A stretch of DNA of 64,000 nucleotides from Roseiarcus sp963730555. Its GTDB lineage: Bacteria > Pseudomonadota > Alphaproteobacteria > Rhizobiales > Beijerinckiaceae. The stretch lies in assembly GCA_963730555.1 (NCBI GenBank), contig CAVSSS010000011.1:348751-412750 (forward strand), given 5' to 3'. Made by a program: the position numbers and the translations under genes. This document shows, one piece after another, positions 54,442 through 64,000 of the stretch. The first letter of the stretch is position 1. The number at the start of each line of letters is the position of its first letter. The notes beneath the pieces are model-generated. The model saw only the letters and a program-made list of their open reading frames with translations, was not told where the DNA came from and made no database searches.

Positions 54442-55563
54442 ATGCGGGGCGAGGATCGGACGAGCGGGGCGCTGTTTTCCTATGTCGACATCGAGGCGCG
54501 CATACCGGCGCGACATCCGCTGCGGGCGATGCGGCGGCTGACCAACGCGGCGCTGGCTGATCTCGACGCGAGGTTCTCGGCGCTTTACGAGGCGTGTGGG
54601 CGTCCATCCATCCCGCCGGAGCGATTGCTGCGGGCGACGCTGTTGCAGCTTCTCTATTCGATCCGCTCGGAGCGGCAATTGGTCGAGCGGCTGGAGTTCG
54701 ACATGCTGTTTCGCTGGTTCGTCGGGTTGTCGATCGACGAGAAGATCTTCGACGCCTTGACCTTCTCCAAGAACCGCGACCGCCTGCTCACACACGAGGT
54801 CGCGCAAGGATTTCTGTCTTCGCTGCTCAGCCTTCCGGAGGTGAAGAGGCTCATGAGCGCGGAGCATTTTTCGGTCGACGGGACGCTTCTGAAGGCCTGG
54901 GCGTCGATGAAGAGCTTTCGGCCCAAGGATGGCTCGGGCGAGCCGCCTTCGCCGGGGCGCAACGGGGAGGCGGATTTCCGCAAGACGAAGCGGTCGAACG
55001 AAACGCACGCCTCGACGACCGACAAGGACGCGCGGCTCTTCCGCAAGGGCGATGGACAGGAGAGCCGTCTTTCCTATCTCGGCCACGCCTTGATGGAGAA
55101 CCGCAACGGGCTGGTGGCGGCGGCCGAAGCCACCCTGGCGACCGGAACGGCCGAGCGCGAGGCGGCGGCGCTCTTGAGCGAGCGCTTGCCCAAGGGCGCA
55201 ACCCTCGGCGCCGACAAGGGCTACGACGTCGAGGCGTTCGTCGAAGGCCTGAAGGGGCGCGGGATCGCGCCGCACGTGGCGATCAACGGGACGGTCAGCA
55301 AGACCGGCAAGGCGCGCAAGACCGCGGTTCCGCCGGAGGTTGCGGCGAGCCTCGCCCCCGGGCTTAGACCCGGGGGCAGCGGCTGCGCAAGCGCATCGAG
55401 GAAGGCTTCGGCTGGATGAAGACAGTGGGCGGGCTTGCGCAAGTGAAAGTGCGCGGCCTCGACAAGGTCCGCGCCGTCTTCGTCTTCGCCATTGCAGCCT
55501 ACAATATCGTGCGCCTGCCCAAGCTTCTGGCTCCAAGGGGCGAAGTGTGTCCGGCGGCGTGAA
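54442..55563 (+). pseudogene. IS5-family transposase interrupted by a palindromic repeat
   Basis: N-terminal LFSYVDIEARIPARHPLRAM, then RATLLQLLYSIRSERQLVER and AEHFSVDGTLLKAWASMKSF (catalytic Asp region) with KGATLGADKGYDVEAFVEGL (second Asp). At about 55350 the sequence is replaced by a GC palindrome that shifts the frame, giving a stop at 55419. The original frame resumes after it (RKRIEEGFGWMKTVGGLAQV, with the catalytic Glu) and ends at 55563. The start at 54442 has GGGGGAA upstream. Confidence 0.82.
55355..55376. repeat. GC palindrome inside the IS5-type transposase
   Basis: Perfect stem CCCCCGGG / CCCGGGGG with a 6-bp loop. It is the same type as the extragenic palindromes at 40.6 and 40.8 kb, but here inside a coding sequence. 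Confidence 0.75.
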
Positions 55564-55681
55564 CAGCGAGGGAACAATGACCGACGTCGGGCCAGAACCT
55601 TGAACATGAGCCGCATCCAACGGCAAAAAATCGCGCCTCCACCCCATGTCGCGCACACCCAGCAACTCTTTCAGCAGCCTG

Positions 55682-56341
55682 CTAGGGCCGTTGCGGTTTT
55701 GCTGAGAGTGAAATGAGATCGTCGATTGCCGCAAGCCGCTCGGCCTCGGCGAGATCGTTGACGGTGTTGGCGTTGAAGAAGGGATCGAGCGGCTCGGCCG
55801 GCCAGGCGACCGTCGCAACTCGGTATCGCCCGATCCAGTCGTCAACCTTGTAGAGACCTTCGACGACAAGGGCGTAGCGCAACGCATCGCGCAGCGCGAC
55901 GTCCCACAGCCCGATTACGGGATGAGATCGCCCCCCAGAGGCCGGGACCGCAAGCTCGGCACCTTGAGCGTACAGAGCGCGGTACAACCGCGCGACCAAA
56001 TCCCGGGGTAGAAAGGGACAGTCTCCCGGGACGCTGAGAACCCAATGCGCGTTGGGACGGTTAACCGCCGCCCAATCCAGCCCTGCGAGGATTCCGGCGA
56101 GGGGTCCTGGATAGTTCTTCACCTCGTCAGCAACGACAGGCAGGCAAAATGACACAAAGCGCTGGGGGTCGCCATTGGCGTTGAGAAGCAGGCACTCGCA
56201 TTGCGGCTCCAGTCGCGCAATGACGCGGGCTAGAATCGGGTAGCCGCCGATTTCGCGCAATGGCTTGTCGCCGCCGCCCATTCGCCGCGCGAGACCGCCG
56301 GCAAGTACCACGCCCGGTATACCTGAAGCTTCACTCGTCAC
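55682..56341 (-). CDS. mobA: Molybdenum cofactor guanylyltransferase MobA
   Basis: A 219-aa enzyme adding GMP to molybdopterin. The N-terminal nucleotide-binding loop is VVLAGGLARRMGGGDKPL (residues 11-28), followed by YPGPLAGILAGLDWA and VLSVPGDCPFLPRDLV (the metal-binding Asp). NANTVNDLAEAERL near the C-terminus is typical. Start at GTG 56341. The stop TAG lies within the CTAG target sequence of the adjacent IS, so the last few residues may be altered from the ancestral gene. Other Mo-cofactor genes are not in the window. Confidence 0.9.
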   Translation of the reverse strand: MTSEASGIPGVVLAGGLARRMGGGDKPLREIGGYPILARVIARLEPQCECLLLNANGDPQRFVSFCLPVVADEVKNYPGPLAGILAGLDWAAVNRPNAHWVLSVPGDCPFLPRDLVARLYRALYAQGAELAVPASGGRSHPVIGLWDVALRDALRYALVVEGLYKVDDWIGRYRVATVAWPAEPLDPFFNANTVNDLAEAERLAAIDDLISLSAKPQRP

Positions 56342-56629
56342 GATAGACGACCATTAACCCGTAGCGGGCCAACTCCTCCGCCACCATCTTCGACGTCACG
56401 ATAGCATGTGCATGAAATGCATATCGAGCCTGACGCCGTGTCGGATGATCGCAGGCGGAAACTGTGGCGCAATCGAGACCGCAACCGTCGCCATCGCCAT
56501 GACAGTGCCCCAAGACATTCCCGTTGGCATTATGTGGCGCTCGGGACCAGACGAACGTCAGTTCACAGCTATGCTCGCGTGGTTTGGATGACACTGCGGC
56601 GTTTGCCTCTCCGTTCCGACCAGGAGGGT
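56342..56629 (-). other. Gap between prmC and mobA with one doubtful small ORF
   Basis: A minus-strand frame of 100 codons fills this gap, starting with TTG at 56633 (overlapping the prmC stop as TTGA) and ending at 56331 inside mobA. It is rich in His and Cys in the middle and ends AEELARYGLMVVYRDE. The overlaps at both ends favour a real, coupled gene. The lack of any recognisable domain and the weak start argue against it. Confidence 0.35.
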
Positions 56630-57501
56630 TCAAAGCAATCGAGCGGCCAGGACGCGGTCGAGACCACTCAAGTCCTTGTACGTCATGGTATCGTTAAAGC
56701 CGCACTGCTTTGCGACCACAGTCACGTCGGCTGTTTGCCGTGCGCCAAATTCGGCGAGCAGCCAGCCGGGCCGGGCAAGTAGGGATCTCGACTCCGGCAT
56801 GATTCGCTGATAGGCGGCAAGTCCGTCAAATCCGCCGTCCAGCGCGACGCAAGGATCGAAGTCCCGGACCTCGCGCGGCAGCTCTGGAAGATCAGCCGTC
56901 GGAATGTACGGCGGATTCGATACGATCAGGTCAAACGATCCTTCGAGATCTGTGGTCCAGTCACCAACTCGAATCTCGGCCCTGTCTGACAGGCCGCGTG
57001 CGTCAAGATTGCCGAGCGCGACCATTGCCGCGTCGGCTGAAATATCGACGCCAACGCCCCGCGCACTGGCAAATTCGGTGAGGAGGGCGCACAGCAATGC
57101 GCCGGAGCCGACGCCAAGGTCGAGGATACGCAACGGCTTATCGCGCCGATCTCTCAGACTCCCGATCGCAGCTTCAACAATTGTTTCCGTTTCGGGTCGC
57201 GGATCCAACACGTGCGGAGAAATCGCAAGCGACAGACCCCAGAATTCGCGTTTGCCGACGATCCTCGACAGGGGCTCGCCGCCCACCCGCCGCCTTGCGA
57301 ACTCTTGAACTGTTGAAGCCGCAGACCCGAGCGGTCCCTGCGGTGCGGCGATGAACACAACTTGCGAAACACCAGCGGCCGCGCAAATAGTCAGCCGCGC
57401 CTCTCGTCCCGGGTTTTCAATACCACGGAGACGAAACGTCTCGGTAAGACTGGCTAGCGCTTCGGAGCGGGTACTGCAGGGCTCAAGTGCAAGGCGCTTT
57501 G

Positions 57502-57505
<4 letters not shown>
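56630..57505 (-). CDS. prmC: Release-factor glutamine methyltransferase PrmC
   Basis: A 291-aa methyltransferase that modifies the GGQ glutamine of release factors. The SAM-binding motif is RILDLGVGSGALLCALL (near residue 125) and the catalytic motif is IVSNPPYIPTADLPELP (near 195). An N-terminal helical domain is present. The start is best placed at TTG 57505, whose bases overlap the secA stop (TTGA). The ATG at 57556 would lie well inside secA. Translation is probably coupled to secA. Confidence 0.9.
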
Positions 57506-60316
<2,811 letters not shown>

Positions 60317-60526
60317 TTTCGACCTTTCCTACGCCCCGCCCGAAGCGTTAGGCACTTCCGTGGTCGGCCACCAATGAGCGAGGGCGTCGCGAGCACTGGC
60401 GACAACAATAAAAAGCGCGAAAAAGGCTCGGATCGCCCATTTTCGCGCCGCCAAACAGAGTTGAAGGTCAGATAGGAGGTGCGCTTCGCCTTGTCAATGA
60501 TCGCGGCTTTTCCGCGTGAGGCGTCG

Positions 60527-61405
60527 TTAGTGCTGGCATTTCGAACAATAGAATGTTGACCGCCCGGACTGGGTGACACGAGCGACAATTCCGCGGCAAC
60601 GCTCCCGCACACACGGCAATCCTTCGCGGTCGTAGACTTTGAAAATGTGCTGAAAGTATCCCAATTCGCCGTTGGCTTGCCGATGGTCGCGTAGAGTAGA
60701 GCCGCCAGCTTCGATGGCTTCCTCGAGCACGTCCCGAATTGCCTCGGCAACCGCGGCTGCGGCTGGGGTGGGGGCACCCCGCGCGTCCGTCAGGATGCTC
60801 GCTTGCCTCGATGGTGCCAAACGGGCCCGAAAAAGAGCCTCGCACACATAAATGTTGCCCAGTCCAGCGATGCGCTTTTGATCGAGCAAACCCGCTTTCA
60901 GAGAGGTGCGCGCACCGGCAAAAAGCCTCGCCAGGCAATGAGCGTCAAATTCGGGCGCGAGCGGCTCCGCGCCGAGTGCACGCATCCGTGGGTGTTGCCC
61001 GAGCGCCTCAGTCGGCGCCAGGTCCATAAACCCGAAACGTCGGGGATCATTGTAGGTGACGGTCCAACCATTATCGAGGACAAGAACGACATGATCGTGT
61101 TTCGGATCCTTTGAACGCTCCTGATGGAACGTCCCCGGAGTTGAAACCATGGTCTTTTCGAGGCGGAACGAGCCGGACATGCCCAAGTGCACAACCAGAG
61201 TCTCCCCGCTGTCCAACCGGAAAAGAAGGTACTTGGCGCGACGAGTCACGTCGAGGATCACCCGGCCGCGGAGCCGTTTCTCGAAACCGTCGGGAAACGG
61301 GAAGCGGATGTCCCTCCGCCGCAATTCGACCTTGTTAATACGAGCGTCGAGCGTCGCCGGCATCAGGCCACGCCGCACAGTCTCGACCTCGGGCAGTTCG
61401 GGCAT
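60527..61405 (-). CDS. mutM: Formamidopyrimidine-DNA glycosylase MutM (Fpg)
   Basis: A 292-aa base-excision repair enzyme. The N-terminal catalytic PELPEVETVRRGLMP (Pro at residue 2 after Met removal, Glu3) and the Lys of VVHLGMSGSFRLEK are present. The helix-two-turn-helix segment LLDQKRIAGLGNIYVCEALF follows near residue 165. The C-terminal zinc finger is CVRERC...CSKC with a CX4C first pair, a form known from alphaproteobacteria. It removes 8-oxoguanine. No overlap with neighbours. Confidence 0.94.
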   Translation of the reverse strand: MPELPEVETVRRGLMPATLDARINKVELRRRDIRFPFPDGFEKRLRGRVILDVTRRAKYLLFRLDSGETLVVHLGMSGSFRLEKTMVSTPGTFHQERSKDPKHDHVVLVLDNGWTVTYNDPRRFGFMDLAPTEALGQHPRMRALGAEPLAPEFDAHCLARLFAGARTSLKAGLLDQKRIAGLGNIYVCEALFRARLAPSRQASILTDARGAPTPAAAAVAEAIRDVLEEAIEAGGSTLRDHRQANGELGYFQHIFKVYDREGLPCVRERCRGIVARVTQSGRSTFYCSKCQH

Positions 61406-61604
61406 CGCGGAGTACCCTATCTTACGGCGAAAGAGCCGGCGCGATTTTTTTGGGTGTTAGTAGCGCTGACGCAACGACCGCGAGCCATCGCATCAAGCAC
61501 GCATGTCGGTCGGCGGGCCGCCCATCCTTGCCGACGTCGAAGCCATGTGTTGGTCGTCCTCGACAGGTCTATCCGCGACTTCGCCATAACCCTGGACACT
61601 GACG

Positions 61605-62672
61605 TTATTTGCTGCCCGCGGTCGGATCAAAAACCGGAGTCCACTGCACGGACTCGACTCGTTCCGCGCCGGTTGCCAGCATAATGAGACGGTCGAAGCC
61701 AACCGCAGCGCCGCTTGCGTCCGGCATATCGGCGAGGGCTGCGAGGAAATCCTCATCGATGGGATAGGAGGTACCGAAAATGCGCTGCTGTTCCTCCATG
61801 TCGGCCGCGAATCGTCGCCGCTGTTCGTCCGGATCGCGCAGTTCGTGGAAAGCATTGGCCACTTCAACGCCACAACAGTACAATTCGAAGCGTTCGGCAA
61901 CGCGCGGATCATCAGGGTTCACCCGAGCGAGCGCGGCCTCACTTGCGGGGTATGCATGTAGGACGGTGAGCCGCCCTAGCCCCAGATTTGGTTCGACCCG
62001 CTCACTGAGGAGTCGACTGAAGATATTCGACCAGTCATCATCTGGCGCGATGCGAACACCGGAATCCTTCGCCTGTCGAGCGAGCGTTTCCGTGTCGGTA
62101 CCGCCGATAACCGGCAGACTGTCGTAAATGTCGATACCGGCGTAGCGCCGAAACGCGTCGCGCACCGTCAATCGCTCTGGCGGGTCGAATGGACTGGCCT
62201 CCCGACCACGATACACGAGGGTTTCCGCTCCCGCGGCATGGGCGGCGAGCGCTATTATCGCAACGCAGTCGTCAATAAGGCACTCCAATGGGGCGTAAGC
62301 CCGATACCACTCCAGCATCACAAACTCAGGCGCGTGCAGCGCCGTTCGCTCGCGATTGCGGAAAACAGTACTCAGGGCAAAGATCTGCCTCTCTCCCGCG
62401 GTCAGAAGCTTCTTCATCGCGAATTCCGGTGAGGTATGCAAATATGCCTCGTGGGGCGACCCGTCAGGCAGAATGAGCGCGGTCCTGAAGCCGTGCAGGT
62501 AAGTCTCATTTCCCGGCGAAGCCTGGAGGGTGGCCGGTTGCACCTCAACGAAGCCTTTGGCATCGAACCAGCGCCGCACGAAGGTCGACACCTGCGCTCG
62601 GGCCAACAGCCAGCCACGCCGTTCAGCGTATCGGACTTGGCTCCAAAAGGGTCGCGCCCCGGCCGAACTCAA
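61605..62672 (-). CDS. epmA: Elongation factor P-(R)-beta-lysine ligase EpmA
   Basis: A 355-aa class II lysyl-tRNA synthetase-like enzyme without an anticodon domain. The motif 2 region is FALSTVFRNRERTALHAPEF with the MLEWYRAY that follows, and motif 3 is ASGAAVGFDRLIMLATGAER. LHTSPEFAMKKLLTAGERQI is also typical. It attaches beta-lysine to the conserved lysine of EF-P, whose gene lies divergently 166 bp away. The partner aminomutase EpmB is not in the window. Confidence 0.93.
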   Translation of the reverse strand: MSSAGARPFWSQVRYAERRGWLLARAQVSTFVRRWFDAKGFVEVQPATLQASPGNETYLHGFRTALILPDGSPHEAYLHTSPEFAMKKLLTAGERQIFALSTVFRNRERTALHAPEFVMLEWYRAYAPLECLIDDCVAIIALAAHAAGAETLVYRGREASPFDPPERLTVRDAFRRYAGIDIYDSLPVIGGTDTETLARQAKDSGVRIAPDDDWSNIFSRLLSERVEPNLGLGRLTVLHAYPASEAALARVNPDDPRVAERFELYCCGVEVANAFHELRDPDEQRRRFAADMEEQQRIFGTSYPIDEDFLAALADMPDASGAAVGFDRLIMLATGAERVESVQWTPVFDPTAGSK

Positions 62673-62838
62673 GAGACACCGCGGCAGAAGCGGCAGAAGG
62701 TAAGACAGGATCGAAGTCGATCCTGACTGGCGTTTGGCGCCAAAATCGCTATGGTCCGCGCGGCAAACACCGATCTGCCAATCAACGAAAGTGGGTTATC
62801 TCGGGGGCGAACGACGCCCTCAATTCTGAGGGCCAGAC

Positions 62839-63408
62839 GTGAGAGTTATCGCAAGCTCAATTCGCAAGGGCAACATTATCGAACGAGAGGATGGTCAGCT
62901 GTGCGTCGTTCTTTCGGCGGAAAGCTTTCATCCAGGCAAAGGCACGCCCACAACTCAAATTGACATGCGACGCCTTTCGGACGGGGTCAAGGTGACAGAC
63001 CGATACAAGACGACGGAGCAGGTGGAGCGCGCATTCGTCGAGGACATGAATTTTGACTTCCTCTATGCAGAGGCGGACGGCTATCACTTCATGAATGCCG
63101 ACACCTACGATCAGATCCAAGTTCCTGCGGATGTGATTGGCGATCAGGTGCAATGGCTTCAGGAAGGAATGAAGGTTACTCTGTCTTTATTCAACGGAAA
63201 CCCCGTCGCCATTCAATTGCCCCCCCGCGTTACATTGGAGGTGATCGAAACCGAACCCGCAATGAAGGGCCAAACCGCCTCTTCGTCCTACAAGCCGGCG
63301 AGGCTTGCCAACGGCGCACGCGTAATGGTTCCGCCACACATTACTGTCGGCGTTCGGATCGTCATTCAGACCCAAGATGGCAGCTACGTGGAACGAGCGA
63401 AGGACTGA
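62839..63408 (+). CDS. efp: Translation elongation factor P
   Basis: A 189-aa factor that relieves ribosome stalling at polyproline. Three beta domains; the modified lysine sits in the loop FHPGKGTPT near residue 36. A mid-protein segment (VERAFVEDMNFDFLYAEADG) and the C-terminal ITVGVRIVIQTQDGSYVERA are standard. Starts with GTG at 62839 after a GAGGG-type ribosome site. Paired with epmA, which supplies the lysine modification. Confidence 0.95.
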   Translation: MRVIASSIRKGNIIEREDGQLCVVLSAESFHPGKGTPTTQIDMRRLSDGVKVTDRYKTTEQVERAFVEDMNFDFLYAEADGYHFMNADTYDQIQVPADVIGDQVQWLQEGMKVTLSLFNGNPVAIQLPPRVTLEVIETEPAMKGQTASSSYKPARLANGARVMVPPHITVGVRIVIQTQDGSYVERAKD

Positions 63409-63760
63409 ACGCTCCGGACTCAGAAATTTCGCCTCAGTGGCGCGATGCTGCAGGCCGCCCCGTTGGGTCCACGGTTGGAGAGGAGGGCAAGAGGCAGAGC
63501 GATCCGCCTATCGGTTCGCATCGCTCAACTTCGAACCGAAGCACACCCCGCAACTGTGCCAAGCGGATTGGCGTTCGCAAGATTTTTCGAGACAACAATG
63601 AAAAACTGTTATCTTATGGGTCAGGGCGCGCATAGCTAAACCGCCAAATTTCAGCATCGCGTCGGTTTGTCGAAAATTGGCATTTTGGCGTCATGACAGT
63701 AAATACAAGTGAAGTCAGTAATCATCGTCCGCCGCCCCGTCACGAGCCAGCGGGCATTGG
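63409..63760. other. Non-coding stretch downstream of efp
   Basis: No supported gene. A plus-strand frame at 63693-63875 reads a short peptide of no known family and overlaps the partial gene below in another frame. The promoter of that gene probably lies here. Confidence 0.4.
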
Positions 63761-64000
63761 TTGCGCGACCGGGCTTCTTTGCCCACCCATGAACATTCTG
63801 ACCACGTTGCGCGCGGACTTCCACCGGAATTGGCTTTTCTTGCTGCAGAAGGGTTTTCACCCGAACCGTTGTTGAATGCTGTAAGCGCCGCGCTTAAGGC
63901 AGTTCTTCCGCTCGATCAGCTATTGAGTGAAGGTAAAATAGAAGAAGAAGCCTATTATCGCGCATTGGCGAGTCATCTGGGGTGCCAGTATTATTGTGGT
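63761..64000 (+). CDS. N-terminal part of an unidentified gene running off the window
   Basis: An open frame extends from about 63722 to the right edge with no stop. The translation ELAFLAAEGFSPEPLLNAVS, followed by a SEGKIEEEAYYRALASHLGC pattern, looks like the small helical module seen at the N-terminus of GspE/MshE-type ATPases and some membrane glycosyltransferases. Possible starts are the TTG codons at 63761 or 63779; neither is well supported. The real family needs the rest of the gene. Confidence 0.4.
   Translation, partial: MRDRASLPTHEHSDHVARGLPPELAFLAAEGFSPEPLLNAVSAALKAVLPLDQLLSEGKIEEEAYYRALASHLGCQYYCG

Larger units (their letters stand above)
54348..55685 (+). mobile_element. IS5-type insertion sequence with inverted ends
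   Basis: The left end CAGGCTGCTGAA near 54352 and its reverse complement TTCAGCAGCCTG near 55670 form the terminal inverted repeat. They are flanked by CTAA on the left and CTAG on the right, consistent with the 4-bp YTAR target duplication of IS5 elements. It contains a single transposase gene, broken by a GC palindrome. The right end abuts the 3' end of mobA. Confidence 0.75.

Overview
The window is about 64 kb of high-GC chromosomal DNA from an alphaproteobacterium. Gene content (FbiC-type F420 genes, LivH/RbsC-type transporters, EcsC, alphaproteobacterial-style SecA, MutM and EF-P) and GC-rich palindromic repeats suggest Hyphomicrobiales, perhaps near the Beijerinckiaceae/Methylocystaceae; that placement is inference. 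Housekeeping genes (dnaB, uppP, rlmJ, secA, prmC, mutM, epmA, efp) lie mainly in the right third. The left two thirds are accessory.

Layout. 1-2.8 kb: a TPP-dependent enzyme cut by the window edge and an acyl-CoA synthetase. 3.3-13.3 kb: an island with a tyrosine integrase, a tRNA 3'-end fragment, a complete nine-gene alternative N-type ATPase operon (atpDCQRBEFAG, no atpH) and a truncated second integrase. 13.5-16.6 kb: FAD oxidoreductase, a livH remnant, a small hypothetical protein and an alpha/beta hydrolase. 16.7-21.3 kb: an RbsABC-like ABC transporter on the minus strand with a frameshifted ATPase and a binding protein lacking its N-terminus, joined head-on to a CaiB-type CoA-transferase that also lacks its N-terminus. 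22-24 kb: nitroreductase and a decayed metallo-beta-lactamase-fold gene.

24-33.1 kb is a coenzyme F420 district: fbiC, then fgd-cofE-cofD-cofC on the opposite strand, plus two more luciferase-like oxidoreductases, a PPOX-fold and a Ddn-like enzyme. fbiC carries four frameshifts and cofC two, while cofD, cofE and the F420-using enzymes are intact. 33.5-40 kb: a second sugar-type ABC transporter followed by two tandem LVIVD beta-propeller paralogues.

40.1-42.6 kb is a repeat-rich block: 10-bp tandem repeats, GC palindromes and a nonsense-mutated IS110 transposase between two inverted copies of a roughly 240-bp repeat. A diverged third copy lies at 50.4 kb. 42.7-50.3 kb is a run of mostly core genes. 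50.4-55.7 kb is a mobile-element graveyard: IS5 scraps, an IS110 nested inside an IS5, a truncated DDE transposase, and an IS5-type element whose transposase is broken by a GC palindrome and whose right end abuts the 3' end of mobA. 55.7-64 kb: mobA, prmC, secA, mutM, epmA, efp and the start of an unidentified gene.

Single-base frameshifts recur. Because one also hits secA, an essential gene, some are probably assembly errors; their density at 18.9-28.2 kb is nevertheless much higher than elsewhere.
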